64,000 nt of DNA, from NCBI GenBank assembly GCA_032191485.1, contig JAVDOI010000042.1, positions 124,001 through 188,000 of the forward strand, given 5' to 3'. This document shows positions 1-28,362 of the stretch, piece by piece. The position numbers and the translations under genes were made by a program. How positions within the stretch are numbered: position 1 is the first letter of the stretch; every line of letters begins with the position of its first letter. The notes beneath the pieces were generated by a model. The model did not search any database. It was given only the letters and a program-made list of their open reading frames with translations, and had not been told where the DNA came from. Origin of the DNA: Leptoclinus maculatus (lineage: Eukaryota; Chordata; Actinopteri; Perciformes; Stichaeidae).

Positions 1-1149
1 GTAGAAGCCTCCATGGTTTCTGATCTGTTTTTTTCTGTTTTAATTTGGCTGTTAATACAAACTCAACACTTCCTCCACTATTAACTGTTGTCTTGATAAA
101 TAAAAAACAAACTAATAACCACACATGTCATTCTACCGTACCATTTTTTGTTCAGTGCTAAGCTACTGTCAATGAAACTCAACACTTCCTGCACAGATGT
201 TTCATATTAATAGTCTTCCACTGACTATAAAGGCATCACACCCCCCATTCCGTGTAGTTGTTTAATGCGTTTTTCATGTAATTAGCTCAAAGGCATCATT
301 AAGCTCGAAACTTAGTCTTTGTCTGATCACATCTAAAGAGGGGTAAAATGTCTGGCACACACTGTTTGTATCAGGAATTATAATTAATTCCTGATTTCAT
401 TTGGAAAATTGTTTCAGAGTTGACAGTCCTTCATGGAGAAAGCTAATTGTCCAAATTTAGTTCTACGATGTAGTATTTTACAGTTGCCATTCACCATGCT
501 CCCACTTACTCTGTTACTGTCTCGTCTTTGGATACCTGGAAAGAGGCTGTGGGGCTAGACTGTTACATTTGAAAAATAATTTGAGAAAACAAAGATGAGC
601 AAAGCTCTCAAAGCTAACAGATTGTCTTTTATTATTTGACAGTGATGCCACCCGACAGGCTTATTGTCCATTCTTTTCCATGTCTGATTGTATGACATGA
701 TTGTCCTACATCATGTCTACAATCAAACAATAAGATGTTTGATTGTAGATGATGATGCTTGAGCTCATACTGTGACCCAATATGAAAAATAAAAAAAAAA
801 GTCATAGTGTTTAAATAACTAAGCTGCCTGAGTGGGTATGTAGTGCCTGATTATTTTTGAAAGATAATGTCTTTACTGTTTTTGAAATTTTCTTTACATG
901 TATATTAAATTGGAAAAACTTGAATTCCTCTATTTCTTCATTCCATATCTTGATTTACATTTTTTCAAGTAAGCCATGTTTTCTAATGAAGTACACATAG
1001 AAACTGTCTTTTTAAAACTCAATACTAGATGATTATGTTGCAGTCACTGACGGACATCATCAAACCATGCAGTTAGGATCTCTGCTCGGTGACTTAGCTG
1101 GTATGACTGCATCATCTGCATAAAGCTGGTAACTGGCCTCTGTACAACT
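1..1149. other. AT-rich non-coding stretch
   Basis: I see no open frame, splice pattern or recognisable repeat boundary here. If the TMEM132A-like gene continues to the left, this is part of the intron after its twelfth coding exon. A short inverted motif lies near 700-740, where 'caatcaaacaataagatgtttgattgt' style sequence folds on itself; it is too short to interpret. Confidence 0.4.
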
Positions 1150-1189
1150 TCATTTATAATCTCTGTCCTCTGTGAGGAGGACTCCCAAA

Positions 1190-3390
1190 ACAAGCAACGA
1201 TGAAACTAATGGAAAGATACCCCCAGGGGTGCCCAAGGGGGGAGCATGAGCACCCCAGTCGGACGGACACAACGACATCAGACGCAGGCAACGTACAATT
1301 AAGGGTAAGCAGTATGCATGTGGCAAAATCTGCAAGAAAGATCACAGCCTAAAGATCCACCAAGCGAAGAAGCTGCAGCTAAAGGAAGTCAGAGAGGTTG
1401 TCTGTAAGGCAACGGTAAGCTCCACTCCAGACCAAGTGGTTCTTCGTACAAAGTGTACAATAACTGTCCCAATCTCCTCTGTGGAAGATCCCAGGTCAGT
1501 ACAGAGTGGCTGAAGGAGTGTAGATCCCTAAGGAGGAAAACTCCATCCAGATAGACCAGTTTCGCATCATCTCTCTGTTGTGTGTCAATGCTAAGATCTT
1601 CTTCAGTGCTGTTTCAAATCAACTAGGCACCTACCTCGCAAAGAACACCAACATCAACACATCAGTCCAGAAGGGTAGCATTTCAGGGATGCCAGGCTGT
1701 CTGGAGCACACCGGTGTGGTGACACAGCTCATCAGGGAGGCCAGAAAGAACAAGCACAACCTGTCAATGTTGTGGCTTGATCTGGTAAATGCATATAGCT
1801 GCTGCAACTCAATCTGACCAAACATCATGTCCCCAGCAGGATCAAAGACCTCATCACTGATTACTACGGCAACTTCAGGATGAGGCTCTCTTCGGGAGCA
1901 ATTACATCAGGATGGCATAAGGTTGAGATCGGCATCATCACAGGGTGCACTATCTCTGTGACACTGTTCTCCATAGCCATGAACATGCTCACAAAGTGTG
2001 TTGAACCAGAGTGCAGAGGTCCCAGAATGAATACCGCTCAACAGCAACCACCCATCAGGGCATTCATGGATGACCTCACAGTCACCACAGAATCAGTCCC
2101 ACGTTGCCGGTGGATTATGAAGGGGCTCGAGAAGCTGGTGGAGTGGGCCCGGATGCGTTTCAAACCCGCCAAATCAAGATCCATGGTGCTGTGGAAAGGG
2201 AAGGTGGAGGACAAGTTATGATTCAACATGGCAGGCACAGCCATTCCAACTATGACAGAGAAGCCAGAGGAGCTTGGGCAATGTTTTTGACAGCTCTCTG
2301 AGGGACACAACTGTCATCCAGTCGACCTGCACTGAGTTGGATGGCTGGCTGAAAGACGTGGACAAATCAGGCCTACCTGGAGAGTTCAAAGCCTGGGTCT
2401 ATCTGCTTGGCAGTCTTCCAAGAATCCTGTGGCCTCTCCTTGTCTATGCATCTCAATAGTTGAGATCTATGCTTCCTGCCAAACAGTGGCAGGAAATGTG
2501 GATTGCGGAGGAAGCTGTTTAGGAAGCAGAGGCAAAGCTGCGTCACAGGAAGCTAGTAGGAGTGGTCACACGAGACCGAGTCGGGCTAGGATCCTTTCCA
2601 ACTCCCCAAACAAACACCATCAGAGGGAAGGAAGTCGCTTAGTTCAGGAGGAGGTGAGAACAGCAGCGGAGGAGACAAGAACCTGCAAGGCAGTGGGTAT
2701 GAAGCAACAGGGAGCTTGGACAAGATGGGAGAATGTGGTTGAGAGGAAACAGACCTGGGCTGAGCTTTGGATAGCCGAGCCACATCGCATCAAAATTCTC
2801 ATCCAGGCAGTGTATGATATGCTTCCAAGTCCATCAAATCTGCACAGTATAGCAGAGTCACTTGCATGCTCACTCTTCTCAATCGAGTATCCCTGGAACA
2901 CATCCTCAGCTGCTGTACGAAAGCTCTCGGACAGGGTCGGTACCAATGGAGGCATAATCAAGTCCTTAAGACCATTGCTGAAGCCATCAGCGCAGGACTT
3001 CAGTGGGCAAAGTGGTCTAGACCCTCCATGAAGGCAATCACTTTTGTCAGAGCTCGGGAGCAGCCATGGAGAGCAAAGTGTCTCCCAGTGGAAGTTGGAT
3101 GTAGGGGATTTGCAGCCCTTTCTTTGGCCAGAGCCTACAGCAGTTTGGGCATCGCGAAAGAGAGTAAGAGGAGAGCCACCCACAGTACCACTAAAGCAGC
3201 AGAGAGGGCCTCAAGATGGCTGTGGATCAAAAGAGGAGGGCCGAGTCAGAGTAGCTAGCCATCTGGAAACAAGATTGGGTCAGATCAGCCCTGGCTTGGT
3301 CACCTGGAGGAGGGCGTATGATGTTGAAAGACCCAAAACACGCAATGATTCCAGGAACATCACTGGAATATTTTGGTCTTAAATCAAATT
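1190..3390 (+). mobile_element. Decayed NeSL/R2-type non-LTR retrotransposon
   Basis: Remnant of a LINE of the restriction-like-endonuclease type, broken by stops and frameshifts. Near 1285-1370 a frame reads a zinc-finger-like CGKICKKDHSLKIHQ, as at the N terminus of this family. From about 1530 to 2460, in at least two frames, come reverse transcriptase blocks: GMPGCLEHTGVVTQL, LDLVNAY, and the catalytic box FMDD near 2066. From 2430 to 3260 the C-terminal part follows (LEHILSCCTKAL, then CLPVEVGCRGF and ASRWLWIKRGGP). Two parts known from the family seem to be missing: the region between zinc finger and RT, and the endonuclease core between AITFVRAR and CLPVEVGC. The copy cannot be autonomous. 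The clade is from recall of related proteins; RT identity is firm. Confidence 0.8.
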
Positions 3391-3873
3391 GGGTGCATAT
3401 TTCATTCAGCATTCTCCTTGCCTTCCACTATCTGCATGTTACCTTTTTGCATGAGCACAATCGCTGAATCCTGTGCTTATGTGAACTTGTACCAACCATG
3501 TTCAACCAATAATATAAGGGGTCATCCAAAGTTATCAACATTTTCACAGTAGTACAAAGAGTACTACTTTTCCAGCGATAGCGAGTGATGATAGCGAGTG
3601 ATGATAGGGAGTCGGGAACAGCTCCCTGCACACCGGGCACTGGTGGAATTTCCCCCCAATGTTGTTGTTGTTATCGTCCTTGCCTCGCTTTCCTCCATGC
3701 ACAAGCAAGGTGTGGCGGTCCTGGTCGGCTTTGGACGTGAACATATACCGGCATTTATGACAAGAGCCATTTCGCAAAATTTCAAGACATCAGCAAACGA
3801 ATCGACCAGTGATTGGCACGCCATCCTTGCTTCGTTATCCGCGCCGCGTGTCAACATCCGGCATGTATGGCGC

Positions 3874-4778
3874 TAGGGTTGTCACGATACCAAAATTATG
3901 ACTTCGATACGATACCTGCCATAAATATCATGATACCCGATACTTACGATACGATACCAGAATTCGATACAATACCACAAATACGATATGATACTGGTAT
4001 ATTTATCTATAATAGTAATAAATAAAACATCTGTATGGTTCCCTTTTTTACCAGCTTGTTCCTGCCCAGCTTTTTGAACACTTAACTAAAAATAAAAATA
4101 ATTAGCTCAAGATCCACCCTCAGGCTCCACCAGCATGTAGCCATTTTGCATCAATTGTGTTTCATTTAGTACACTTTTGTGTGCATTGTGACCTCATGAT
4201 CATATAGGCTTGTCGTCAAACTAGGCTAAGGCTACTCATGTTAGGCTGTATATGGGTGAGCTTGGTTCATGTTTATAATAACATTTGCTTAACTGTCGCT
4301 CTTTGAACTCTTTGAAAAGTTCGGGGTGTCTGTCTGAAAGGTGCTTTGCCATGTTTGACGTGTTGCCTCCCTTGGTCTGTGTGGCTTTGAAACAAGTTTT
4401 GCAGACGGGTCTCTGTATGTCAGTGGGATTTCCTTCACTGTCTGCAATGTAGCCAAAGTACTTCCAGATTTCACGTCTGGCATCTTTTTTTCCAACAAGC
4501 CGAGGACGGTCGGCAAAAGCTCCTGCACTTGATGCCATGTCTCCCCTGCGATCACTCGCTGTGAGTGAGCGCTGCCTGTTGCGTGTGTGAGTGCTGGGCA
4601 GCCCCGCCCCCTTGCAGTCAATGCGTGCAGGCAGCATGATAGGGAGCGGAACAGTCAGTGCGCTCTGATCGCGCGCTATTTTAATGAAGTATCGATACTA
4701 AAAATATGCAAAATCGTGTCGTTTTTAACGTACGGGTACCACGGTACCTTTTTAGTATCGATACACCGTGCAACATTA
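3874..4778 (-). mobile_element. hAT element with BED zinc-finger exon only
   Basis: The element is flanked by the perfect 8-bp duplication TATGGCGC (3866-3873 and 4779-4786), the hAT hallmark. The left end starts TAGGGTTGTCACGATACC; the right end read backwards starts TAATGTTGCACGGTGTATCG, an imperfect match. On the minus strand (about 4290-4535) it encodes a BED zinc finger: an aromatic-rich start (EIWKYFGY), CKTC, then HLSDRH. This is the DNA-binding N terminus of ZBED-type hAT transposases. No catalytic or hATC part is present, so it is a deletion derivative that must be mobilised in trans. Subterminal copies of 'cgatac' repeat near both ends, a usual transposase-binding arrangement. Confidence 0.9.
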
Positions 4779-5040
4779 TATGGCGCAAAGGATGTTGGGA
4801 TATGGTGTTGGCCAGTGGCGGCTGGTGGAAAATGTTCTTGGTAGGGCTGTGCCACATCCAATCAATTTCAGCAAACATCCCAGAATGATTTAATGCAAAC
4901 AAATTAAGGTATCAAACGCGCATTACTACTTTGCAGTTAAATATTTAACATTTATTCCAACACGAAAAAAAGCAGTAAATAACACTTTCACAAACACGTC
5001 AGGACATCTTATTTTAGTCACCCTCACAGGGAATTCAGTA

Positions 5041-5226
5041 TAATATAATATATATAACATATAATAATATTCTGTATAATATAATAATATATATATATAT
5101 CATATAATATTCTGCATAATATAATAATATATATATCATATAATATTCTGTATAATATAATAATATATATGTCATATAATAATATTCACTATAATATAAA
5201 ACACACACACACACACACACACATAC

Positions 5227-5288
<62 letters not shown>

Positions 5289-5312
5289 ATATATATATAT
5301 ATATATAACTAT
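5041..5312. repeat. AT/AC microsatellite inside hAT copy 1
   Basis: Long TATA runs, an (AC) stretch near 5200-5224 and spaced 'taatatt' units. The same place in the second family copy (about 28230-28375) is also AT-rich, so the seed of this microsatellite was probably part of the transposon. The long frames seen in it are repeat artefacts. Confidence 0.95.
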
Positions 5313-5937
5313 ATATCCATTTCTCAGACAGGTGCTTCATGTCCCTCACTCCCTAACTGTCCATGCTGGTTCTGTCCCCGTTGTTTTAAAAACATAAATA
5401 AGTTATTATCATGACGTCATCCAGCTAGTCAAACCTGTCTGGTGTACAGCTAGTAGAGAAGCTTCATGTACTGCTTCTCTTTCCTGCTAGTCTGCTGTCT
5501 GATTGTGAGGTCAGGCTGATCTGGGATCAGCTCTTTCAGTAGTTTCTCCTCTCAGTTCTCCTCTCAAACGGGTCTTGGAGGAGTAGTGCTCACACTGGCG
5601 CTCTCCTGTAGAGACTTCTCCTGACGAGAACGCGCAGCTTGGGGCAGGAAAAAAACTGCCCCAAGCTGAATCTATTTGAGGACGCTGATTGGCTGAATTG
5701 TATGTCACTCATTTATATCTTTACTCAGCATTGGCTAAACTGCTTTATAGACCCGCCTCTTTGGGGCAGTTTTTCCAGCGCCCCAGCCAGCTGAGACGTG
5801 CACACACAGAGAGGAAGAGCAGACAGGCAGAGAGGACAAGCAGGAAAAGCATATATTTACCGCAGATATCATATTTTACACATATTACTGGGTGATTCCA
5901 TGTTTCAAAAACACAAATATTGACAATTTGTATAGTT

Positions 5938-6190
5938 TATTTTTATTTTAAATTTTATTTTTATTTATATTTTTATTTTTATTTATATTTTTATTTTTAT
6001 TTTTATTTTTATTTTTATTTTTATTTTTATTTTTATTTTTATTTTTATTTTTATTTTTATTTTTATTTTTATTTTTATTTTTATTTTTATTTTTATTTTT
6101 ATTTTTATTTTTATTTTTATTTTTATTTTTATTTTTATTTTTATTTTTATTTTTATTTTTATTTTTATTTTTATTTTTATTTTTATTTTT
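5938..6190. repeat. (TTTTTA)n hexanucleotide array
   Basis: About 250 bp of nearly perfect TTTTTA units beginning with a few variant units (ttttaaatttta, tttatattttta). It sits inside hAT copy 1 just before 'tgtagctcta'. The matching place in copy 2 holds only a short A/T tract, so the array expanded after this copy inserted. Confidence 0.97.
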
Positions 6191-6430
6191 TGTAGCTCTA
6201 GGAGGGGCGGCGCCCTAGCGCCCTCTATGGACCAGCCGCCACTGGTGTTGGCACTAAAACGCGGCGCTGTTCGCTTGAGCCCGAGATCTTCAATTCTAAA
6301 AAAAAAGTTCTGTTCACCGAAAAATATCGACATTTTACGAAACTTTAAAGTCGTACATGACTGACACCCCCCCCCCCGTCGTATGCTTTGTACGACCGTG
6401 AAAATGTTGAAAACTCTGGACGGCCCCTAA

Positions 6431-6803
6431 TGAAATCCATCTATCAATCAATATGCAACTTTTAGCGACAAGGGAGGTGTGTATGGAGCCACAGTGCTCT
6501 GTAGCTCCGTAGCGAGGTAAATTCTAAGCTGCCCACATTTTAGCAAAGGATTTGATTTAATTTCCTCTTGTAATTGAATACTGCTAAAATATTTAATTTA
6601 ACTGGGGAATACATCATCGTACAGAAGCTAAAGGTGCTCTAACTTCCCTTTGACTGGGTTTTAAATTTACCATGTGAGCCATTATATGGAAGGTAATTTG
6701 AACACCACTTTCTTAACGCTTGTGTACACCACAATGCTATTATCTGAACAATTGCTTTGTTTGAGAATTCAAAGTGCCTTCCCAATGAAGAATTTGTGTT
6801 CAG
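6431..6803. other. Non-coding spacer right of the nested transposons
   Basis: No gene, repeat edge or splice signal recognised. The DNA is AT-rich. It would be intronic if TMEM132A continues to the left. Confidence 0.4.
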
Positions 6804-6955
6804 ACAAGGTAAATGGATGGTATAGCTCCTTTTTTTAGTCTTCCAACCACTCAATACACTACTTGTCATACCCATTCACACACTGATGACAGGGCTACCA
6901 AGGTCTGATTGACAGATGACCCTCTCTACCTCTGAGCCACAGACGCCCGAATCAA
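6804..6955 (-). repeat. tRNA-headed SINE, minus strand
   Basis: On the minus strand it reads a tRNA-like start (gtctgtggctcagaggtaga, an A-box-like sequence) and ends with the 'aagactaaaaaaaggagctatacc' / 'ccatttacc' tail seen in the other SINE copies here. The middle is shortened. It lies 25 bp beyond the donor site of the last visible TMEM132A exon. Confidence 0.7.
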
Positions 6956-6980
6956 TTATCATAAATCGCCTTTCAGTCAC

Positions 6981-23282
<16,302 letters not shown>

Positions 23283-23770
23283 CTCTACAGACCTGATGCA
23301 AAACTATTAAACTATTCTTCATTAAATATTAGAAACATTTAATACACATGCAGTAAATGTTTGACATTTTAATTATTCAAGTGTATTTCCCTAACCCTAG
23401 TTGTACTTTAGAACGTATCCATTTACTAGCTTCTTCTGTAGCTTTCAACCGAAACACAGGTCTTCATCTGCAGGTCAGCTGTGAAGCTCAACTTTTAAGC
23501 CAATATGGAAGGGAAGTCCTTAAAGTCCTCAGAATAATGAACATTAGAACATCTACTGTTGAGACAAACAGTTGAGCAAATTTCAGTTGCTGATAAAAAA
23601 ACATTTGATATGGTCAAAAGCTCCAGAACCAGCACGTAAATGCTACATTAATGTTAAATTGTAGCTTCTAATTAATCATGCTAACTTGCTCAAGATGAGT
23701 CAACATGTTAAACATACAATGATGGATGATGAACACTATGGTTAGCTAGCTAACAGTTATGGTTGGATAT
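23283..23770 (-). promoter_or_regulatory. Region just upstream of the TMEM132A start codon
   Basis: This should hold the 5' UTR and possibly the promoter. I see no CpG cluster and no convincing TATA box at a usual distance, so a 5' non-coding exon further right is possible. The in-frame TAG eight codons before the ATG lies here. A hAT element begins at 23771, less than 500 bp upstream of the start codon. Confidence 0.35.
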
Positions 23771-26191
23771 CAGTGGTGGGCCGTCAGGGCCTGCAAGGCC
23801 TTCTCTGCTGGCCTAAACAGAATCACAAAGTTATCGCTATTTTATAATTTAATACTTTTTCTTAAATACACTACATGTATTATAATTTATAAAAATATTT
23901 TTCCCATTATCTTATTTTCTCATTGCACAGCCACTGTCTTCCTCAGTTGCTCTGCTTCCAGTGCAGCTTGTTTTAAGTAGAGCTTTTATCCAATCAGATT
24001 TCACCTCTGTGTCTCTAGGTAAGAAGAGAGGCCCGAGGCCTGCAGACTCACAAGTGAATCCCTTTGCAGTTTAAGTGAATGGGGACGATATTGTTGATTG
24101 TCATAGTGTTCAACCAATCAGATCTTTAGTTTGACATGTTGGGCGTATTCTTTGACGTGCCAGAGCCTGCTAGCTGGCCTAGCCATACGTGATTGGTCAG
24201 TGGGCTAGCCTGACATGTTGGGCGGTGACAATCCCAATATCTGCTGCCTCTGCCGAGCAGACATTTTCAGCCTCAAACGCATTAAAACGTATTCAGGAAA
24301 TACAACAGGGGAGGCTCGACTGTCTTCACTGGCATCCATTAATCGAGAAGGACTTCTTACTGGAACTAAAACGCACGGATATACTGAACAACCGTGGGAT
24401 TAAACTCTTTATTAACAAAGAAAGAAGGACTTTGTCTTTAAATAGTGAACAGCAGCTCTGGTAAGTTAAATGTGTTTGTTTTTACACCTGCAGTAGCTTT
24501 AATATGCTTGTTTGTATATTATTATTTGTACAACTTATGAAGATGGATTTTTGTTTGGTTTTATATGTGATATGAACCATTGTTACGTCCTATGTTGCTC
24601 TGGGGACATATTTAGCCGGTGCCAGTGTTGCCAACTTGCCAACTTTCTCGCTAAATCTGGCGACTTTCCAAACCCTCATGGCGACTTTTTTTGTCAAAAG
24701 CTACTAGCGACAAATCTAGCGACTTTTTCTGGTGTTACTGGAGATTTGCTGGTGTTTTGACTCGATAACGTTAACTCTCGGGGGTCTATGAGCGCAGTGA
24801 TGCGTTAGCGGCGCTCACAGCGGTGCGTAAGCGGCGCTCACTCTATGTTTCTTTTAATATCTCCGTCGAAAAACGGCACAGAAAAATGTTTCGAAAATCT
24901 GTAGAAATCTGTAGATTCTCCACTTCCGTGTCCGTATTCTCACGAGATAGTACGAGACTCACACAGCGAGATGTGATGCTTATGACGAGCTTATGACGAG
25001 CTTACAGTTCATCATGTGACGATCTGGGGGACGGACTGTTTACATCGTGTAGTGTAGCTTGTTAGCTCGTTAGTTAGCACGTCTGCTAACGGCAGCGTTC
25101 TGAGACAGCTGTAGCTTTATGATTACAGACATGTAAACACACAGTTAGTGGAGTCTGCGTGACACACAGCGAGCTATGATGCTTATGACGAGCTTATGGA
25201 CTGGGTGAGTTGTTTACATCGTGTAAGCTTGTTAGCTCGTCCGTTAGCTCGAGCGTGTAGCGTGTAGCTTGTTAGCTCGTCCGTTAGCTCGAGCGTGTAG
25301 CTTGTTAGCTCGTCCCCCTGGGGATGAATAAAGTATCTATCTATCTATCTTGTGTGTGTGTGGAGGAAGAAAGGACAAAGGGAGTGAGAACTTTACTTAG
25401 TAATGACTGTTCAATATTACAGAGAGGATTCACAGCTGCCAGGGTGCAGTGCACTACCAGGGTGTAGTGCACTACCAGCCCAGACAACAAAGTAAAGTGA
25501 CAGTCCCTCTACAGGTGAGAGTAAATTACACTTACTCAAAAAACGATATTACAAAATTTGGTTTGAGACATTTATTATACATCTATCTACTATTTTATTC
25601 ATATATTTCACCACTTGTGTGAACCTAAGACTTTGAAAAAAAAATTTCAAACACCAAAACAGTTTGTCCACATGAGTAAAGTAGAGATTTGAAGAATTTC
25701 AAAAAATTGGACTTCCAACTGTTCAGCTTTAGGGCCAAATTGCACAGTGCACAGTGCCTTAGGACAATTGGTGCCTCATTATATAGATAGCTGAGATTGT
25801 TCTGCACATTTTGATATAAGACATGTCTATGTAGCATATATGAAAGTGCCTTAAAAGGTGAGTTTAAGAAAACATAAAAAAATCCCCAAAATGGCCTAGT
25901 TCCCAGAGGGTTAAAGCACGTACGTTCTGCACTGTCGTGAACGAGCAGCGGGTGCTGCCATGAGCCCCTCTGCCGCCCAAAAGCACACACAGGCGGGTAC
26001 TCAGAAGCCTTGCGGAGCAGTCCCAGCTGCAATCAGAGCAGAGAGGAGACGCACTCTCGGCGTATTATCTGCAGTTAGTGTATTTACAGGTGTTGGCTTC
26101 ATTTTTACACGAAACAAATAATAACCGTAGCTGTGTTTCAGCTGCAGGACAGCAGTGAAGGCCCAGGTATAAAATGCACGGCCCGCCACTG
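23771..26191 (+). mobile_element. hAT family CAGTGGCGGGCC, copy C, with transposase tail
   Basis: Flanked by the perfect 8-bp duplication TTGGATAT (23763-23770 and 26192-26199). The left half is close to copy B. At about 24219-24440 the C-terminal hATC region of a hAT transposase is readable across frameshifts: VTIPISAASAEQTFS, then LKRIKTYSG, ARLSSLASI and FLLELKRTDIL. This is the part that mediates dimerisation, so the family derives from an autonomous hAT of the ZMYM/FAM200-related kind. The copy is longer than its relatives because a piggyBac derivative (24775-25910) inserted into it. The element ends 2.4 kb away from its start and lies directly upstream of TMEM132A. Confidence 0.93.
24775..25910. 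mobile_element. Non-autonomous piggyBac nested in hAT copy C
   Basis: Flanked by TTAA at 24771-24774 and 25911-25914, the piggyBac target. The right end read backwards is CCCTCTGGGAAC. Both subterminal regions are shared with the piggyBac at 48405-51360: the 'gaaaaacggcacagaaaaatg' / 'cacttccgtgtcc' side near 24870-24940 and the 'atattacaaaatttggttt' side near 25545-25570. A short (TATC)n with 'ggggatgaataaagtatc' at 25320-25350 matches the edge of the long GATA array in the larger copy. No transposase sequence remains, so this is a deletion derivative. Internal tandem units 'gcttgttagctcgtccgtta' occur near 25225-25315. Confidence 0.9.
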
Positions 26192-26199
26192 TTGGATAT

Positions 26200-26689
26200 A
26201 GTCTGGGTGTTCTGGAATAGCCCAGTAATGTATTGGTTTCTTGTATAGGGACACTTATTGTCAATTTTTTTATGTCGCTCACCACGAAAACAATGGCAAT
26301 GGAAAGTCAGGTCGGATCCTTTTTTGTGGCGGACACTTTAATTAAATGCATCCATGTGACTATGCAACAGTCAGATCCGACCTAACATTAAAACCATATC
26401 CCAACTAATACCTTCCAACCATTAGGGGGCGCTATGGAGCCCACTAAACAAACAAACTCAATCACTTCCTGAGTTTTCGAGTAAACAGAGGACGTTAAAA
26501 ATGCGTTTGCATGCTAAAAGTGATTAGGGTGCACAATGGAGCCATGCCAAGCTCAAGCCAAATTACGACACCAAATTCGAATTGATTACTCATTTGTACA
26601 AGGGTGTAATGTTTCATGACTTTTTGTGCTTCCTAAAGTCCTCAAAGATGTGTTTGTAAAATGAACCCCAACCCTCGGTAGTGCGCATC
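26200..26689. other. Spacer between hAT copy C and RTE LINE
   Basis: No gene or defined repeat seen. It holds the right-hand target duplication of copy C at its start. Confidence 0.4.
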
Positions 26690-28318
26690 GCACTGGTTCC
26701 TTGTTTAAAAGCCAATGGGATTTTTTTTACCTTAACCTGGTGGAGGGTTTTCTGTGCCTCACTGTCCCTGGGAGTTGTATTGTTGGGGATAATAGCTCAG
26801 GGTAGGGTTTCCCCCCCATGGCAAAGAGCTGTGTCCTTATACCTGACACAAAGTCAACTCCACCAGCGTTGTCCTTTTTCCCAGAATCGTTTTTTATTGT
26901 CATGGACAGAATTTCAAGGCGGAGCCGGGGGGAGAAAAGAGTGCGGTTTGGAGACCCCCAGAATTGTAACTCTGCATCAGCATTGATGCGGGTGTTGTAC
27001 TGGATCGTTGTGGTGAAGGGGGAGCTAAACCGAAAGACAAAGCTCTTGATTTACCAGTCCATCTACGTTCCGACCCTCACCTATAATGCACTTTGGGTAA
27101 GCTTCCTTATGGTAGTCGAAAGGAGCCAGCTGAGGGGGTTCGGGCATCTGATCAGGATACCTCCTGGATGCCTCCTTTTAGAGGTTTTCTGGACATGTTC
27201 GACTGATAAGAGGCCCATGGTTAGACCCAGAACACGCTGGAGGGATTATATGTCTTGTATGGCCTGGGAAAGCCTTGGGGTTCCCCAGGCAGATCTGGAA
27301 AGCTTGCTAGGAAGAGGGACAGTGGCGGCTGGCCAATAGAGGGCCATGGGGCCTGGCCCCTTGAGCTACAAAAGAAATGAAAAAATTATACAAATTGTCA
27401 ATATTTGTGTTTTTGAAACATGGAATATTTGTAAAATATGATATCTGCGCAAAATATATGCTTTTCCTGCACGTCCTCTCCGCCTGTCTGCTCGTCCTCT
27501 CCGCCTGTGTGCACGTCTCAGCAGCGCTGGGGCCATCGAGAATTGGCCCAAAAGAGGCGGGTCTATGAAGCAGTTTAGCCAATTGCCGATTAAAGATATA
27601 AATGAGTGACATACAATTTAGCCAATCAGCGTCCTCGAATAGATTCAGCTGCGCGTTCTCGTCAGGAGTCTTTACAGGCGAGCGCCAGTGCGAGCACGAC
27701 TCCTCCAAGACCCGTTTGATAGGAGAACTTTGGCGGAGGAACTTCAGGCCAAAGAGCTGATCCCAGATCAGCCTGACCCCACAATCAGACAGCAGACTAG
27801 CGGGAAAGGGAAGCAGTACATGCGAAGTTTCTCTACTAGCTGTACACCAGACAGGTTTGGCTAGCTGGATGCAGTCATGCTAATAACGTATTTAGCTTTT
27901 TAAAACAACGGGGACAGATCCAGCACGGACAGTTAGGGAGTGAGGGATGAGGAGGTAAGGAAACATGAGAACACCGGGGCACACATGGAGAACTCTGTCA
28001 GCTACATATTAGGCAAAGTGAACATCTTTTCTTGTACATAGTTGTCCTCCGTCTCATCTGCTTAACTTGGTCATGGAGGCAACAACATTTAATTGAGATG
28101 GTAAATTAACAGTGAAAACTCATCATAGCTTAATTGAACATCAGTATTCCTAATTACACTTCATGTTTACTTCTCCTGATCTTTACCTCCCTATAACAAG
28201 GTCCATAGGGGCATCTCAATAAATAAACATGTTCTATTATATTCTATTATATTTGATATATACTGTGTATATATCTATATATGTATGTATGTTTTATATT
28301 ATACTGAATATTATTATA

Positions 28319-28362
<44 letters not shown>

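Larger units (their letters stand above)
4813..6244. mobile_element. Non-autonomous hAT, family CAGTGGCGGCTGG, copy 1
   Basis: Ends CAGTGGCGGCTGGT and ACCAGCCGCCACTG form terminal inverted repeats. The 8-bp duplication GTGTTGGC flanks them (4805-4812 and 6245-6252). The element lies only 26 bp from the end of the BED hAT duplication and inside the same outer element. No convincing transposase frame is present. A second copy in reverse orientation lies at 27320-28577, so the family can be compared inside this window. The two copies share an AT-rich tract and most of the interior, but only this copy has the large TTTTTA expansion near its right end. Confidence 0.92.
3518..6427. mobile_element. 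Inverted-repeat DNA transposon hosting two nested hAT elements
   Basis: The ends are long imperfect inverted repeats. The left end GGGGTCATCCAAAGTTATCA is matched on the other strand by GGGGCCGTCCAGAGTTTTCA ending at 6427, and the match runs on through ATTTTCAC and GTACAAAG to about 48 bp. TAA flanks both ends (3515-3517 and 6428-6430), which fits a 3-bp duplication as in PIF/Harbinger, though the superfamily is not certain. Removing the two inner hAT elements and one copy of each duplication leaves about 557 bp. On the minus strand near 3550-3780 that core has two zinc-knuckle-like pairs (CHKC followed by two His, and CPVC), perhaps from a lost transposon protein. Confidence 0.75.

Noticed and set aside
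5920..6333. Phe-Tyr or Lys-Ile repeat proteins
   Set aside because: Artefact of the (TTTTTA)n array inside a hAT.
1..6876. Final TMEM132A exons (transmembrane and tail)
   Set aside because: No minus-strand frame with a membrane helix and suitable acceptor was found here, so they are taken to lie outside the window.
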